From assembly GCA_000611775.1 (NCBI GenBank), contig KK106983.1, forward strand, positions 3,499,072 through 3,563,071: a stretch of 64,000 nt of DNA, given 5' to 3'. Position numbers and translations under genes: made by a program. Below are positions 11,666-24,500 of the stretch, piece after piece. Every line of letters starts with the position of its first letter. The stretch's first letter is position 1. The stretch comes from Umbilicaria muhlenbergii (taxonomy: Eukaryota; Ascomycota; Lecanoromycetes; Umbilicariales; Umbilicariaceae). The notes beneath the pieces were generated by a model. That model saw only the letters and a list, made by a program, of their open reading frames with translations, ran no database searches and was not told the DNA's origin.

Positions 11666-14238
11666 ATGTGATATAACATCAAGAATCTGAGAAGCGCAAG
11701 AGATTTCATAAAAGTATATAATGATACACATGTAAAAGCTCAGGTCAAAGCACTGATAATTAATAATAAAAGTTGACATCTTTAAGAAGAAATCAATAAA
11801 AGATTTTTTAAAATTTTTAAAATTCTCATCACATGATCCTGATTGCTTCACGTGTTATGAAATAATACTTAATAAAACATACTTATCACATTATGAAGCA
11901 TCTTACATGATGTAGTCAGAGAAATCTCACATCAGCTGACATGTGAAGTTAAAATAATTCATTATCTTGCTGCTGAAGAAAATAATGAGCTCTACACCTC
12001 ACCTCCTTCACAACTCAACACAGTATATCAGAAAACCTCACTTTTTTTAATATAATTACAGTAATAAACTTCCTCAAGAAAGTCTTCAAAAGTTACAACA
12101 TCATCATGCACTCACTGCTCAATATTTTACAGTGAAGCTTAAATCAACCTTCAGTCATTTATCACGCAAGGGAATAATCATGATGAAATCACATGATGTT
12201 GAGATGAGTGATCAACTCACAGCACACACTTACTGCATGAGCATGTTGAGCAGGCATAACTTTGAAAATCTTTATTATAATAATGAAGATGAAGTGAACC
12301 TTGATGATAAAGTTTAATATTATGAAGATGAAGATGACATGCTCATTGAAATCAACTGACCTGATGAAATCACAGTTAATTTACAGAAAGTTATTATAAA
12401 CACTTTCATAAAAATGACAGCAGTATCAGCTGCATCTGAGTAAGTTACAGAGAACATCAACAATGATGATGATAATAATGAACTTTTAAACTTGATCAAG
12501 ATGCCCCTCAATATTACTTATAATAAAATTAATCATCAGAGAGCCTGATTATGAGTAAATAAACATAAAGAAGAAAATTTCAGCATTAATAAAATGATAC
12601 AAATAACAGATGAAGATATAAAGAAAGTTAATTAAACTTTAATAAATTCATTCTGAAGACTGAACATGAAGGAAGGAGGATGATCACATATAAATATAAA
12701 AAAATATAAATATAAGTGAATCATTCAGTATCTGCTTGATGTATATAAGTTTATAATCATGACACTCTTTCTCCTGCTCAGTCTTTTATCAGTTGTAATA
12801 AAGAATACCTCAGAGTCTTCTCTGATGAAATTTAAAAAAAATGTAGTGATTTTGAAAATATCATGCAGCATCATTCATGATAAGTAAATTCACAAACAGT
12901 GAAAAGAACTGAAGAAAGAGAAAGAAAAAACTATAAAGTATTAAATTCTCATGAGTCATATAACTTACTTAATAATAAGAGATACAGGATTTAAGATCAT
13001 TAATGAATCTGAAAATTCAACATGAGACATGCAAATCATGTGCAAATATCATATATCAGACGTGACAGGATCACTCATCATAAAGAATAAAATTATTTAA
13101 CTTATAAGCTTTTAAATTAAGAAAATGCACGCTGCTCACTTCATGCAAATGTGCAATGATCACTGCACATGACTTTATCAAGTCTACATTAAATGACAGA
13201 GAGACTGAATCACCTTTATTAAAATGTGAATGATGTGAGAATGAAACTTGATGCAGAGAAAGTAAAATGTGAACCTCTGCTGAGTAAAGTTTTTCAATGA
13301 TGTAATCAACATTAATGTCAATACCTGCACATCAGACAAGCTTAATTACTGAGTTAAAGCTGTGAAGATCTTTAAAGAAAATAAACATAAACTCAACAAT
13401 TTATTCTTGATTTAATTATGCTATCATCAGTAATGATCACTGTAAGCATCATCAAGTATTTTTCATTAACACTGATGAAAAGCTGTCACAAGGGAGTCAG
13501 TGAGGAATGAAATTTAAATATTATTTAATATTATGAAGTTCAATCCTTCTTTTCTTTCTTTATTTTAATTTTTAATTATTACAACATTCTTCTTTCTACC
13601 TTCTCTTTTTCTATGTTAGCAAGTGAGTCTTCACAATCAGCATGATATTATCATGCATAAACCTTGATGACATGCATTTAAATAAGATGAAACGCGCTTC
13701 TAGAAAAGTGAAAAGCTCATAAAGATTATGAGCATGTTTAAAAGAAAGTACTTATTGTGACTTTATTAAAACTTCATCACCTCTTACTTTAACTTAATGT
13801 AATTTAATGAAGTCAGTATAAAGTTGACTTTTTAACAAAGAGAATACAACACCTTTTATCATTCATGTCATAATGTATCAAATAAGTTAAGTATAAGTTT
13901 ATAAATAATAAAATACAAAAATATAATAATAAAACATCTACTTAACAACTTCAAGATAATAATTAATTTTAAAAAATACAAACAATAAAAGAATTAAGTT
14001 TTATAATAATGAGGAGAAAGTTATATAAAGTAATAATATAATATGAATACTAATATTATATAAGATAAATATAAACAGAATAAAAAACTTATAAAACTTT
14101 TTAAATAATATTTTTTAACACAGTATAATCACATTCACTCTGTGATTATAATAATAATAATAAAATATTAACTTAATGATAATATTATATTATAATAATA
14201 ATTTTATAAATTATAAAGATAACTCAACATCATTATTA
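11666..14238. other. AT-rich decayed sequence, unclassified
   Basis: No intact gene. On the plus strand, 12130-13440 yields long but stop-ridden stretches that look once coding (for example 12132-12317, rich in Met, Ser and Asp, and a VNTCTSDKLNY stretch near 13320). I do not recognise the family: no reverse transcriptase, integrase or transposase motif is readable. From 13540 to 14230 the sequence is extremely AT-rich with ATAATAATA runs and no coding signal. Confidence 0.55.
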
Positions 14239-14407
14239 TGACACAGGTGAGTTTATGATGTTGTTAATTTTAACTGTCATATTTAATAATTGCCTATTTG
14301 AGCATTAACTTAGCAGCAGGCTTCAGTATTTAAAGAAGTCATCTGAACTTTTAAAATTCATTCACTTTTACATTCACTGAATTGATTCATTCATAATAAT
14401 GATAGCA
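14239..14407 (+). repeat. 5' LTR (169 bp)
   Basis: It aligns without gaps to 20840-21008. I count about eleven differences, all but one transitions. It starts TGACACAGG and ends GATAGCA. Confidence 0.85.
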
Positions 14408-17400
14408 ACATCATTTAAATCTGTTGATTAAGCATCATAAATTGCTTTTAATAATTAAGCTTTCACTGTCATCAGGCTTCTGCTGTCATTAAACTTTTCA
14501 AGTCAATTAATCCTTCTGAGCTTTATCACTTTATTCACACCTCATAATTTTTTAATTTCTGCATAAGTCTGTCATCCTCATTTCATTTTAAGCTCACAGT
14601 TTATTTAAAGATAAACTGACTTTGTTCTTTTTAAGCTGTTAAGTTGCAGCTTTGTTAAATGAACTTCTTACTTTCATCTGTTAAGTTTGAAACTTCATTA
14701 AGTCAGATCACTCTTGAGTCATAGAGATCATCACCTTAAGATAACAAGTCATAATTCAATACTTAAGAAAGATATAATCAGATGAGAACCTCTCTCTGAG
14801 CTGCTGAATTAAAGTCAAGATGAAAGAAGTCACTTTGTGACTGAAAAGTTAATTTACTGATTTGCCTCAACTTCTACACAACATCAAGTGAGTTTATTAA
14901 GTCATTTAAGCTTCACTTATGAGCTCTGTTCCTTCTGATTCAACTGCATTCAAGTTTAATGACCTGTTAAGAAGTCAAACTGAACATTGAGCTGTTAAAA
15001 CTGAAGAATTTGATTGAATTCAGTTTAAACTGATGTGAACACCCTCTCCCTGTTGATCTTTCATTTAATTAAAATGTTCAATGATGGCAGAGGATAACAG
15101 TGAAAGAGTAAAGAAGTAATAAAAATGATCATCATCATATTCTTTATTAAGTCATGACTTCATCAATGAGCAAAGGGCTAAGCTCACATTCATCATTACA
15201 TAAATCATCACTGCAGCTCTAGCTGCTCAGCAGTCAATTAAATCATAAGCACTTATAAGTTAATAAAAAGAGTGAGCTTTCTTAAGTGAGTTGAATCAGA
15301 GTGAAGTCAGCAGTCATATCATGTTTTAAGCAAAAAACATCAGCTACTTCAACTTTCAAATTAATGCTGTTGATGAGGTTGTCATAAAGAATTGAGACAT
15401 GATTTACTGAAACATTTTCTCCTTTACAAATTGAGTTCAGGTCAAGGTCACTTCAGTTGACTCAATGTTAATTCATCAGAACCTTAATGCCTGCCTTTTA
15501 AATTAAGCAGACAAATGATACATTGAAAAGCTTTTTCATATTCAGTGATTAAGACTACATCTTGATATTAATGATGTTAAAGAATGATGCAAGGCTCTTG
15601 AAGCATGTTTTTAAAATCCCTCAAGCAAGTCTCTTGTCATGTTTAAAATGACTTAATATACAGTAAATGATGCATGAAAGAGCTGTGAGCCTGCTTCATA
15701 TATTTAATTTATTGTTGTTAATAAATGAAACATTAATATTACTTTTACTGATTATATTCAAGTCCTTCTAACTTATGAGCATATAAATAATGAACTTCAT
15801 CTCACCCTCTTTGAATCAACACCTCAAATCACAGTAGCTCAGTTTATTGAGCAAATTAATATGAAGAAGCACGCCTGATTCAAGATTTATAAATAAAATC
15901 ATGATAATATTATAATACATGAATGAGATCAACATCAAGGCAAGTAAGAGTTTAATCAGTTTAATTAATTCAATTCAAATCACTTCTTTTTTTTAAATAT
16001 TTTTTTTAACATTCTCTACCCTTCTCACCTGCCTTCAGCAGCAGGCAGCAATTTCTTTTCTTTTTCTGAAAGCAGTAATTTTTTTCATTCTTTATTTTCT
16101 AATCATTCTTCTCAATCTGATTCAGTGAGATCATGAATTAATCATGAACAGCAGGCTTCAAATTTACTGCAAGCTGTTGAGTGAGCACCTCTCACTGAAT
16201 TAAATTATTAATTACTTATGCAGAACCTTTCATCAGCATCTGTAAACATCAAGTAATTTTATCAAGGTTGAATAAATGAGTCTCAACTCTCTTACCCTCC
16301 TCTTATACTGATTAAAACGTATCATACTGAGCTGCTCAATAATATTGACTATGATGAATGATACGTGTATCAGGCATATATTGATGAATACTATGACATC
16401 AACTATGCTCATTGACAGGGACAAACATACATCAATGAAAACTATGATCACTATGAGAATGAAGAACTTACATAAAAAGATACTGAAGATCAAATTAATG
16501 AAAATGATGTTGAAGTCAACTACATTTCATTAATAAAGAACATATGATGTTGAAACTGTCAACAAGCCTTCCTTTCAAATAATCTTCTTCATAAACATGT
16601 TCACTGAGGCTGTTTCTCAGTTCAATCAGACAAGAAGATCAGCAAGAAACTTATCATCAACAATGTTTTAATTGACATAATTGAATCAAATGCAACTGAC
16701 TTAAGAAAAGATGACTATGACTTTCAAGGTTGACATTATGTTATAATTATAATCAAGTTACATCCTGCCTGAGGCAGTACTTCAGTTTGTCTTAACACAA
16801 GCTGCATAATGTCTCTAATTGATTAAACATTCCTCAAGGAAGAAGCTCTGAGTGTATTAATTCAACATATAACTTCCCTCATATCAGTCTAAGGCATTGA
16901 CTTCACTGTTCATCAATGCAAAGAATACACTGTTATTGACCTCTTTATACCTGAAAAGGACGGCTGAATCATGAAGATAATTTATGAAATTCACTTAATT
17001 AATGACCTGAAGGTTAAATTGCTTATAAGAGTAGATATCATGAACTCTGAAGATATAATCACTGATTTCTCTCATTAAACTGCAGTTATACACTCCTGCA
17101 AGAAGCTGAAAGTTGACATTAACATCTTATTATGATCAAATCAAAGGATGCAAATCTCTGTCATAAGCTTAACAGAAGCCTTAATAGCCCTGCACATTAC
17201 ATAATTTATAACAGTACAAATAAAGAGTAATACTGTGACATTACCTTCTGATCAGAATCTTTTGTTCAGATTAAAACACACTCTTGAAGGCATAAATGTC
17301 TTTACTCATGTCATTGACTGCTTCATGTCTGATATAATGATTCAAAATGACACAAATGAGACAATCATGATTCAGTGAAATGATCAACTAGGTTCAATCA

Positions 17401-20400
17401 TGAAGTATGATGAAGAAGAGTGCTTTCATGCTGAAGTCAATGACTTACTTCTGATTATGATTTCAGTTAAGCTGAGGAATCAGAGCTCCTGAGTTAAACA
17501 CTTTATTAAGATTATTATTACAGCAGGAGCACTACTAGCTGCTGCAAGCATTAAATTCATGATGTCAAGCTCAGTTGAGGTTGAATCAACTACACTACTG
17601 AATAACAGTGTTATGATACATGATGTTACAAAGTCAAAAGCAGTTTAGCACCTGATTTAAGTTATTTAAGCATACCTCAGGTTGTGAGAGGATCATGACA
17701 ACATTATGAACATCTCAGAGTGAAATTGAATGCCTATATCACTCATCAATGACTGACAATTGAAGTACACATGCAAGGCAAAGGTTTACTCTCTGAGTAA
17801 AGCAGACAAAAATGAGGTGAATAAGAAATTCAATAAGCTTCAAGAGCAAGAAAAGCTGAAATGATCTGATCAATTTACCTCATTTAACTACTCATGCTTT
17901 ATTATTTGAAGAATGATGTCTGACGGCTTCTGAAAAGATTAAGTAGTTGTTGATATCAAGTCTTTAAATCAGATAACAATCTCTGACATATATCTCATGC
18001 TGTTACAGTCAGATGTTATAGCAGCAGTCTGCAACTTAATCATAATATCAACAGTGAACTGCTCTTCATTCTTCTATCAGTGACATGTAAAAACTGAGCA
18101 TCATTATCACCTGATTATCATCAGTCACCAGAGTCAAGAGGTGTTTAATGTCATCATCATGAGTTATCACAATAACCCTTTATATGTTCAATGAATGATT
18201 GATCAAATCTTATGACCTCATCAGGCCTATTTAAAGGCTTATGTAGATGACATTGTGATTTACTTAAAGTCATTATTAAAGCATATTGATCATCTGCACA
18301 TCATTTTCTGAATGCTTTATGAGCTCAACATCACTTTAAAGTCAATAAAGTCTTTCATAAGCTACCTGTCAGTTCAACTTCTAGGTCAGAAGATGAATGC
18401 ATTCAGTTTATTTATCATGATAAAGAAATTGCAAGTCATTTCTGAGTTGAAATTCCTGAAGTCACTGAAGCAGTTGAAGATATACCTTGATATGATTGAT
18501 TACTTAAGGCAGTATATACTTTTTTATGCTCAAGTGTCAGCTCTGCTGCAGTCATGAAAGACACTCCTTTTAAAAGGAGTCTCTTCATCAGATTAAGTCA
18601 GAAAGGTTGAGTCAGTCAAGATTAACATCCTCACTTTCACACTGTCAGAATTAAAGTCTTTTCATTAACTGCAGTCATTATTCACCTGACTGATCATGCT
18701 GACTCATTATGATCACACTCAGTTAATGTTCATGAACCTTGATGCCTCTCAGTTGAGTATAAGCGCCATGATGTATCACGTCAAGGATGACAGCATGTTG
18801 AAATCATAAAAAAGTCAGATTCAACCAATTCTCTTTTTAAATTGAATGATTAATGAAGCTGAAAAGAACTATTGATCAACAGAGCTTGAAGTAGCAGGCT
18901 TAATTTAAATGATTATGAAGATTCAGCATTTGATAGAATCCTCAGAGCACACAGTTATTATTTACACTGATCATGAAGCTTTCATAAAATTAATTAAGCA
19001 GATGAACCTCTCCTCAACATTAAGTGATTAACAAAATAAACATTTAATCTGAGTCTCTGAATATGTTCAATGATTTCAAATCAAAGTACATCATAAAGAA
19101 GATTGAATCAATTATGTTTTAAACACTTTATCAAGACTGAAAAATCACTGAATCAGTCAGAGTTTTATCATGAATGATGAAATCCTTGATGTCTTCTTCA
19201 ATGAAGCGTACATCTTTGCTACAACATTAATTGAGATGAGTGAAGTCTTTAAAGCACATCTTTTCATTGATTATATCACAGATAAGTCCTGAAACAATGT
19301 TCATTAAACACTTGAAGTTAATAACCGCCTTAGCATCTCTGATCAAGCGGTTTTACCCTTCAAACTGAACTGAACAGGCTTAATATATCATGTCAATGAA
19401 GAAGGTGTACAACATTTGTGCATATCAAAGCATGATGACCTCATAAGAGACATCCTACAGCTGACTCATGATGAGATCAGTCACTCAAGCTTTCATTGAA
19501 CATATGAATGAATCACTGAATCATTATACATTCAGAAACTTTATGTCACTTTTTGAGAATTCATTCAACACTGCCTGAACTGTCAGGTCATGACTAGCTC
19601 AAGACATAATTCATATAAATCATTACAGCTGATCATTACACCCGCATCTCTGCATCATATCATAATCATAAACTTTGTTGTGACTCTTCTCAAATCATTC
19701 TCTTCAGATGAGTTCAACTCTGCAATGAACATCATCAACAAATACAGCAAAAGAGTCACCTTTATCTCTGACTGAATTATATATATCACAATGAAATGAG
19801 CTGATCTACTACTGAATTGACTGAATGTCACAGACTGAGGCTTACTGAAGGTCATCATATCAGACTGTGATAAGAAGTTCATCAGTGAAATGTGAACAGT
19901 GATATTCAGAAGAAAAGGTGTTAAACTGCTTTATAATATAACTTATCATTCACAGTTAAACAGTCAGTCAGAGAGAATAATCAGACATTTAAAATCATCC
20001 TTCAACATTACATTGCAGGTCTTAAAAAACCCTCTGATTGATTTACAATTCTACTTAAGATGCAAGTGATCTTCAACAACTTAATGTTGAGCTTGACAGG
20101 TCAAGCCCTGAATGAAGTTTTATATGAAAAGAAGATTAATGAGTTTATAAATCATATCATGAGATTTAATCCTGCTGATGTTGAAGTTTTTACTCCTAAT
20201 GAAGTCTTTACCTCTGACAGAGAACTTGCTGTTCACTTAAATTAAAACCTCTGAATATGAATTGATTCAAGAGACGCCATCAACTTCATTAATATGCAAG
20301 TCAAATGTCATTATGATAAAAAGCATACAGTGATGTTTTTAAAAATTGAAGACTACATGAACCTACAGCTACATCATGATTATATTATATCAGCAATGAA

Positions 20401-20839
20401 GAAGAACCTGAAGCTTACTCAGCAGTTCATTGAATTATTTAAGGTGCTTCATCATGTTGAAAGGCTGACATATGAGCTGAATATACCTTCAGCATGAAGA
20501 ATTCACTCTGTAGTTAACATCATGATGTTTAAATCTGCTTCATCACCTGATGAAGACCTCTTTTAAAGATGTTGATCAAATCACTTACCTGTCATTGAAG
20601 TCAAAGGAGAGCAAGAATAAGAAATTGAACACTTATTAAATAAGTGTATAATATGAAAAGGCTGTGGCTTCTTCACATAATACCTTGTTCACTGAACAGG
20701 TTATGAGCTGAAGCATGATTAATGATACACAGTGAAGAACTTCATCAACATCATTAATCTCATCATCAACTATGAATGCATCATAAGCAGTTAATGAGCA
20801 AGATGCAAGGTGCTGTCTTCTTTAATGAAAGCATTATTA

Positions 20840-21008
20840 TGATGCAGGTGAGTTTATGACATTGTTAACTTTAACTGTCATATTTGATAATTGCTTATTT
20901 GAGCATTGACTTAACAGCAGGCTTCAGTATTTAAAGAAGTCATCTGAACTTTTAAAATTCATTCACTTTTACATTCACTGAATTGATTCATTCATAACAA
21001 TCATAGCA
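20840..21008 (+). repeat. 3' LTR (169 bp)
   Basis: Partner of 14239-14407. It starts TGATGCAGG and ends CATAGCA, and is preceded by a purine-rich stretch (TAATGAAAGCATTATTA) that may hold the polypurine tract. Confidence 0.85.
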
Positions 21009-21423
21009 GTATTAAAGAATTAATATATAAAAAAAATAATCATGATATAATAATATATCAGAGTTAATATTATATATTAATATTATTAAGCTGTAGGTAA
21101 GAACTGAATCAATTAATTTAATTTTTAATTAAGTTAAAAGATTATTATGTGTTACAGTATTATTATAATCTTATTAAGTTATAATTGTTCTGTATGATGT
21201 TAATGAGCATATATGTCATGTCACTCTTCTAAATAATTAGATAAAACTTAATACATACACTTATTTTAATATTATGACAGCTGACTTAACTGTCATTTTT
21301 AATAATATTTTTATATGATATTATAATTATACTCAATTAGTTTAACTGTATTGTCATATATTATAACCTGACAGTTAATATCTTTTAAGTGACTTAATGA
21401 TATATATAATAAAACTTTGTATT
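21009..21423. other. AT-rich spacer between two LTR elements
   Basis: Very AT-rich sequence with ATATTAATATTAT runs. No reading frame, repeat partner or RNA gene is visible. It ends at the target duplication GTATT (21419-21423) of the next element. Confidence 0.6.
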
Positions 21424-21574
21424 TGTTATGATTATATCATGACTTCACTGTCATATTAACTTCTCTAGTTTACTTAGTTAGGTCTAGTGTAGTTTAGCTT
21501 GTATATAGCAGGCTTCAGTGTCATTACTAGAACAATAATCCTTTTACAACTCAACATTTGACGTATGCTTAACA
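21424..21574 (+). repeat. 5' LTR (151 bp)
   Basis: It matches 28203-28353 without gaps, with nine differences by my count, all transitions. It contains TTGTATATAGC, a possible TATA element. Confidence 0.9.
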
Positions 21575-24500
21575 ATTTGATAACAACACTGAATCAAGCA
21601 TCATAAACTGCTTGATTGAATCAAGCCTCCTTATACCACTCAATTTGAGTGAGTCAATCAAGGTTTTTCATCATTTTTCCTTCATCACCTAGCTGAGTCT
21701 GAGGCAGCCACGTCATTAAGCACTACTTCATCATCAAAACCTTTCATTATCATTCAATCAAGCTGATGATCATTACTCCTCTTGCTTTGAACCCCGCTAC
21801 TGTTGATTTGTGCTTTCAACTTCAGGATTTCATTGAGTCTGAGCACGTCTGAGCTGAAGATATCACTGCCTTGAAACAACAAGTTATAGCTTGAGCTACA
21901 TGTGAATGAACTCAGTCAAACCAGCCCTCTGAACATCACACTGAACATCAGACTCAATTAAACTCAAGAGAGCTTCTCATCTGACCTGCAGAATGAGCAA
22001 CTGACAAGTCATGCTTATGCTGAGACTTAAATTGAGCCCTCAATGAGATCTCAAATCATCTTTTCAATCAAGTTCTTATTAACTCTGTCAGTTTTACCAC
22101 CTCTCTGAGTGAACCTGACATTATAACAGCTAGACGTCAGAGCTCTTCAATGAATATCATCAATTTGATGAATAATGAAAGAGTAGGCTGAACTGGTCAA
22201 GGAACAGAGAAAGATCAGAGATTCATTAATACTCAATGATAAGAACTCACTGACTTTATAACTCAGGTGGTCACTGCAGCTATGATGATTCAGCAAGCAA
22301 GCAATACAGGAAGATCAAGTAATAACAGAGGTGAGAATGAATGAATGAGTAATAATGAAAATGACATTAATAACCTTATCACCACACCTGTGATCACACC
22401 ACAGTCAGCTCATTGAAGAGCAGATGAAATCAATCTCTTTAACCCTCAACTTAATAAATCTCATGAAGATGATGAAATTGTCACTGTTGAAAAAAACATC
22501 TACTATTGAAGTGTCATGTTGTTCATTGAACATATTCAAGATATGATTACAATCAAGAGAGCTCAATTAATAAGAACAAATCTTAATACCTGCCTCTGAG
22601 GTGCCTCTCTGACTTAGTACACCTCTGAGCTTTTAAACCTTGAAAGAATAAACCTTCAGAATGATGAGAACAGCATAGAGGAATGATGCTGAGTCTTGAA
22701 GAATCACTTCAAGGAGTCAGCTGCAGTTGCTTTCATCAACTTCACCTTCATCAAATATATCATGATTAATGCACAGTCACACTGAGAGTCTTCTGCATAC
22801 ATTTAAACAATCCTACGTCATGCTAAGTCAGTAAATATTGAGAGCATTGAAAATCAGTTGACCTTCACTTATCAAAACATCATGACTGAACTCTGAGCAT
22901 TCATCAACCCCCCTACTGATATTATCACAGTTAGCCAGTTTATTCAGACCCTCAAGCTCAAGAAAGACACTTGATGAGACATGCATCAGCATGATGAAAA
23001 TCATGAACAATATATGAGCAATTAATGAAACAACTTAAAACATGATAATCAAGTCTCTTGATTTGATGAAAACTGAAATGATCAGTATGATGACTTTCAT
23101 TCTTACTTTAACTTTCTTAATCAAGCTCTGTATCAGCCCTCATATCAGTCTTCTTATCATCAGTCTTCTTTTCCTTTCTCAGATCATCTTGTTCAGAGTT
23201 TCTTTCAAAATACCTTTCCTTCTCATTCAGCAAATCAAAACTCATCATTTAATACATATCAGCAGCAGTTTATTATCATGATCTCACTGCAGGTTTCTAT
23301 TGACATCAGCAATCAACATCAGCCTCTACAATTCACAAGTGAAAACAGGTCTTAAAATCTGTATCATGAGCTCTTGAATCAGCAGTGACCTGATCAGTCA
23401 TCTTACAATCAAAGAAATGACAACAGTTATCAGCTCTTTAATGTACCTTACAGGTTTAACTACCCTCAGCTGTTTAAAGTCTATCATGATGAACTGACTG
23501 ATCAGTTTAGTCAGTTCAACAACTATGAAAATGACTACTACAATAATGATTGATATGAGCAGGAAAACAATTGAGTGAATTACATCATTGAAGAAGATTA
23601 AGTTTTTTATGAGACCTTCTATGAAGAAGCTCCTGAGGTCAATGATGATGTTAATGTTAATCATGTAATTGAGCAGACATTCTATCATTGCTGCTGCTGC
23701 TTAAAAGCCTTCAGCTTGAATAATGCTCTTCACAAGCATGTATGAGCTGATCATAACAATGATCTGATCAAGGTGTTTAAAGATTTAAACTCAGAATTTA
23801 AATCAGCTTATCCTTCAGCTCCTGATAGCTTAGTTCAATCAAATGAAAAGCTAATTCAGTTGAACGCCATGAACATTTCAGCCAAAGGGTATGAATTTTA
23901 AGGATGATGCTACATCACAGTGCAGGCAAGACTGTCTCAAGATGATCAAGTCATCTTCATATGCTTGAACATTAATTGCACTGTCAGCCTCATCAATCAA
24001 GGATTTCTTAAGAAGCATGCCTTTAAAGCAGAAGTCAAGAAGATGACCTCATCTATGAAGGTCTGAGGACTAAATTTCAGCTCACATGCTGCTGAAGACT
24101 ACATGAAACTAAATCTTTACCTCTCAGCTGATCAGGGTAAAACTGCAGTTCTCTGCTGTGAAATTCATGTCATCAATGACTTGAAGATTAATATGCTCAT
24201 TGGCACTGACATCCTGATCCCTGAGTGAATTGACGTACTTTTATCTCAGTGAAAGGCAGTCATAGGAAGCTGTGAGAACACAGAATTAAAAATTAATGTC
24301 ATCATCTTACTTAATCAGATTAACCGCCTTCTAGTGTTGAATAATCAGACTATCATACTCACTTATAACTCAACAATCATTCAGATCAAGCCCCTTCATG
24401 ACTTATTCACTGATCAGAACCTCCTCTTTGAGTCAGATTACAGTCTCACTGAGACTTATACTTCAATAGTGAATCATCAACTTTTCAGCATAAAACTCTG

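Larger units (their letters stand above)
14239..21008 (+). mobile_element. Complete but degenerate Ty3/Gypsy element with 169-bp LTRs
   Basis: Two direct repeats, 14239-14407 and 20840-21008, both beginning TGA and ending AGCA, frame a 6.8-kb unit. Inside, gag-like sequence occupies about 14480-16700, a protease-like region about 16850-17500, and reverse transcriptase and RNase H about 17840-19130 (an AYVDDIVIYLK-like stretch near 18240, then KSFISYLSVQLLGQKMNAF at 18346-18402). The integrase is about 19400-20250 (a C..C motif near 19575 and HSQLNSQSERIIRH near 19950). A chromodomain-like end (EIEHLLNKCI, then YLVHWTGYE-like) lies at 20610-20800. All reading frames are broken by stops. No convincing target duplication was found: the flanks read TATTA and GTATT. 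Confidence 0.85.

Noticed and set aside
14234-21014. Target-site duplication TATTA around the element with 169-bp LTRs
   Set aside because: The left flank reads TATTA, but the five bases right after the 3' LTR are GTATT. The match needs a one-base shift, and the region is AT-rich enough for chance.
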